Assembly: GCF_900103585.1 (NCBI RefSeq)
Contig: NZ_FNHV01000036.1
Coordinates: forward strand, 1 to 61,441
Origin: Streptomyces sp. cf386
GTDB taxonomy: Bacteria; Actinomycetota; Actinomycetes; Streptomycetales; Streptomycetaceae
DNA length: 61,441 nucleotides
Direction of reading: 5' to 3'
Shown: piece by piece, positions 59,704-61,441 of the stretch
Numbering within the stretch: the stretch's first letter is position 1
Layout of the letters: every line of letters begins with the position of its first letter
The notes under the pieces: model-generated
Told to the model about the DNA's origin: nothing
The model's input: only the letters and a program-made list of their open reading frames with translations
The model's database searches: none
Program-made: the position numbers and the translations under genes

Positions 59704-60494
59704 CCACTCCGCCTACTGGCGGACCACTGACGGAACCGGACCGGAACCGCCGCCAATAGGACGCCGAGGACGATGCCCGTGTCTCCGGCGCCAGGAGGCC
59801 GCTGCCGTATGTCCAGCGCGCCCACAGCGGTGAGGACGCCGATCACCCGTCCGGTGCGGGCGGCGATGAGGGCCGAGCCCGACGAGCCCGACGGCGGTGC
59901 CGGGCCGATCATGGTGACCATGCCGGGTGCCTGGCTCTCCTGGGCGGTGAGTTCCGTCGCCGCCTGGGTCGTCGCCACGGCACTGCCCACCAGCCACCCC
60001 ACCACGGTGATCCGCTCACCGGGCTCGGGCGGGGACCATTGCGGCCTCGCCGTCCACGGCCAGTCGGTGTTCGAACCGAACACCGCGATGTCGTGGCCGC
60101 CTTCCCGGTGCAGCGGGCGGAGCCCGACGGTGGCGCCATCCGGCAGAACGACCTGGTACTCGCCCCCGTCACGCAGCACATGGGCGGGGGCGATCCATAA
60201 CCCCGCGGCGATCTGCAGGGCGTTCGCGGCCGGGCGGAAGGCGCTCCCCTCGGCACCGGTGTGCAGGGGGCGGACGGCGCGTGCGACGGCCCGGGCACGC
60301 GCGGGTGCGAGCACGTCGGAACGGATCACGTTGACGCCGGACAGCAGGGCCACCGCCGCGGCGGCCGGTGGCACCCAGGCGTCGAGCCCCAGCAGAGGGG
60401 CCAGTCCCGCGAACACCCCGGCGGAGACCAGGACGAGAGGCCCGGCACCGGCCCTGAGGTCGGCCGCCGCTTGCCGCACCGCGAACAGTCGCAT
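59697..60494 (-). CDS. Membrane trypsin-like serine protease
   Basis: A 265-residue protein. Two hydrophobic helices near the N-terminus (LVLVSAGVFAGLAPLLGL and AAAAVALLSGVNV) are followed by a trypsin-like domain (about 85-255). The catalytic His is in IAPAHVL, the Asp in GHDIAVFG and the Ser in SGSSGSALI, with GxSGS intact. The ATG follows a GGGGGGG run. Trypsin-like proteases recur in NTPase/CHAT-based conflict systems, so it may belong to the island next to it. Alternatively it is a general envelope protease. It ends over the last seven bases of the septum-domain gene. Confidence 0.85.
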   Translation of the reverse strand: MRLFAVRQAAADLRAGAGPLVLVSAGVFAGLAPLLGLDAWVPPAAAAVALLSGVNVIRSDVLAPARARAVARAVRPLHTGAEGSAFRPAANALQIAAGLWIAPAHVLRDGGEYQVVLPDGATVGLRPLHREGGHDIAVFGSNTDWPWTARPQWSPPEPGERITVVGWLVGSAVATTQAATELTAQESQAPGMVTMIGPAPPSGSSGSALIAARTGRVIGVLTAVGALDIRQRPPGAGDTGIVLGVLLAAVPVRFRQWSASRRSGQ

Positions 60495-60544
60495 GATCCC
60501 CCCCCCGGGCGACCTGCGTCCGTCGAGCTCGGACGGCGAGCCGC

Positions 60545-61441
60545 TCAGCACTCGATGATGTTGACCGCCAGCCCGCCCCGCGCCGTCTCCTTGTACTTCA
60601 CGGACATGTCGGCGCCGGTGTCCTTCATGGTCTTGATGACCTTGTCCAGGGACACCTTGTGCGAACCGTCCCCGCGCATCGCCATCTTCGCCGCCGTGAC
60701 CGCCTTCACCGCGGCCATGCCGTTGCGCTCGATGCAGGGGATCTGGACCAGGCCGCCGACGGGGTCGCAGGTGAGGCCGAGGTTGTGTTCCATGCCGATC
60801 TCGGCGGCGTTCTCGACCTGCTCCGGGGAGCCGCCGAGGACTTCGGCGAGGGCGCCGGCGGCCATGGAGCAGGCGGAGCCGACCTCGCCCTGGCAGCCGA
60901 CCTCGGCGCCGGAGATGGAGGCGTTCTCCTTGAAGAGCATGCCGATGGCGCCGGCGGCGAGCAGGAAGCGGACCACGCCGTCCTCGTCGGCGCCGGGCAC
61001 GAAGTTGATGTAGTAGTGCAGGACGGCGGGGATGATGCCCGCCGCGCCGTTGGTGGGGGCGGTGACGACGCGTCCGCCGGCGGCGTTCTCCTCGTTCACG
61101 GCCATCGCGTAGAGGGTGATCCACTCCATCGCGTGCGCCAGCGGGTCGCCCTCGGCGCGGAGTTGGCGGGCGGAGACCGCGGCGCGGCGGCGGACCTTGA
61201 GGCCGCCGGGCAGGATGCCCTCCCGCGCCATCCCTCGTGCCACGCATTCCCGCATGACCCGCCATATCTCCAGCAGGCCGGTGCGGATCTCCTCCTCGGT
61301 GCGCCAGGCCCGCTCGTTCTCCAGCATCAGCGAGGAGATGGACAGGCCGGTCTCCTTGGTCAGGCGCAGGAGCTCGTCTCCGGTGCGGAAGGGGTACTTC
61401 AGCACGGTGTCGTCGAGCTTGATGCGGTCCGCGCCGACCGC
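60545..61441 (-). CDS. sdaA: L-serine dehydratase (single-chain, 4Fe-4S), 5' part beyond window
   Basis: The gene runs off the right edge; the visible 298 residues or so are the C-terminal part. L-serine dehydratase deaminates serine to pyruvate with a [4Fe-4S] cluster. The cluster cysteines are visible in GCQGEVGSACSM, LTCDPVGG and the C-terminal NIIEC tail, and the APTNGAAGIIPAVL segment is the conserved substrate loop. The N-terminal ACT-like/beta domain would lie upstream of 61441. In S. coelicolor (memory) it is SdaA, next to glycine cleavage genes. Normal core gene, probably marking the right border of the inserted block. Confidence 0.93.
   Translation of the reverse strand, partial: AVGADRIKLDDTVLKYPFRTGDELLRLTKETGLSISSLMLENERAWRTEEEIRTGLLEIWRVMRECVARGMAREGILPGGLKVRRRAAVSARQLRAEGDPLAHAMEWITLYAMAVNEENAAGGRVVTAPTNGAAGIIPAVLHYYINFVPGADEDGVVRFLLAAGAIGMLFKENASISGAEVGCQGEVGSACSMAAGALAEVLGGSPEQVENAAEIGMEHNLGLTCDPVGGLVQIPCIERNGMAAVKAVTAAKMAMRGDGSHKVSLDKVIKTMKDTGADMSVKYKETARGGLAVNIIEC

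Overview
The window is a high-GC actinomycete chromosome segment, almost certainly Streptomyces. Codon third positions are strongly G/C, starts are often GTG or TTG, genes are coupled by ATGA/GTGA overlaps, and the content is typical of the genus (paired ABC exporters, DesK-type two-component systems, M4 proteases, L,D-transpeptidase lipoproteins, a CalD-type EF-hand protein). From memory of S. coelicolor, the ScARP-like ADP-ribosyltransferase, CalD and the serine dehydratase SdaA sit in the same order there (about SCO5461 to SCO5469). The right half therefore looks like core chromosome with an extra block inserted.

Layout. 1-351 is a GC-rich repetitive non-coding stretch. 352-9226 holds nine co-directional, mostly overlapping genes that look like part of a small natural-product pathway: two methyltransferases, an FAD monooxygenase, a P450, an alpha/beta hydrolase, a LysR effector domain with no DNA-binding domain, a duplicated CMD-fold protein with a Tat-like leader, and two proteins of unknown function. 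9260-16103 carries a DUF1990 protein, two paralogous secreted thermolysin-like proteases with a clear terminator, and glutamine-dependent NAD synthetase. 16192-23455 is a run of four half-ABC exporters on the minus strand forming two heterodimers, each with one intact and one degenerate ATP site. 23639-27191 is an ABC-2 exporter followed by a sensor kinase and response regulator. 27262-33278 has a glycogen debranching enzyme, a MITE-like inverted repeat, two L,D-transpeptidase lipoproteins and an enoyl-CoA hydratase. 33567-41771 holds single genes: a regulatory HATPase, a blasticidin-S-deaminase-like enzyme, a YVTN propeller lipoprotein, a Scabin-like DNA ADP-ribosyltransferase, a GNAT enzyme, CalD, an AraC regulator divergent from an oxidoreductase, a GH25 hydrolase and a serine hydrolase.

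The most striking part is 41775-58719. It is a multi-gene NTPase/protease/phospho-signalling island made of a divergent left pair (small protein plus CHAT-protease/WD40) and two convergent operons. The plus-strand operon encodes a GTPase, a tail-anchored protein, a small CxxC protein, an M48 metallopeptidase, a vWA protein and a PP2C phosphatase. The minus-strand operon encodes a dynamin-like GTPase, a giant Hsp70/actin-like ATPase (SrfC/SrfB-like layout), a pentapeptide-repeat protein and a kinase-like protein. The stop codons of phosphatase and kinase overlap tail to tail. The vWA, PP2C and kinase genes match the TerY-P type triad, split here across the junction. I infer a stress or biological-conflict (defence-type) machine; its function is not known from the sequence. 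The right edge has a septum-formation-domain membrane protein, a membrane trypsin-like protease that may belong to the same machine, and the partial sdaA gene.
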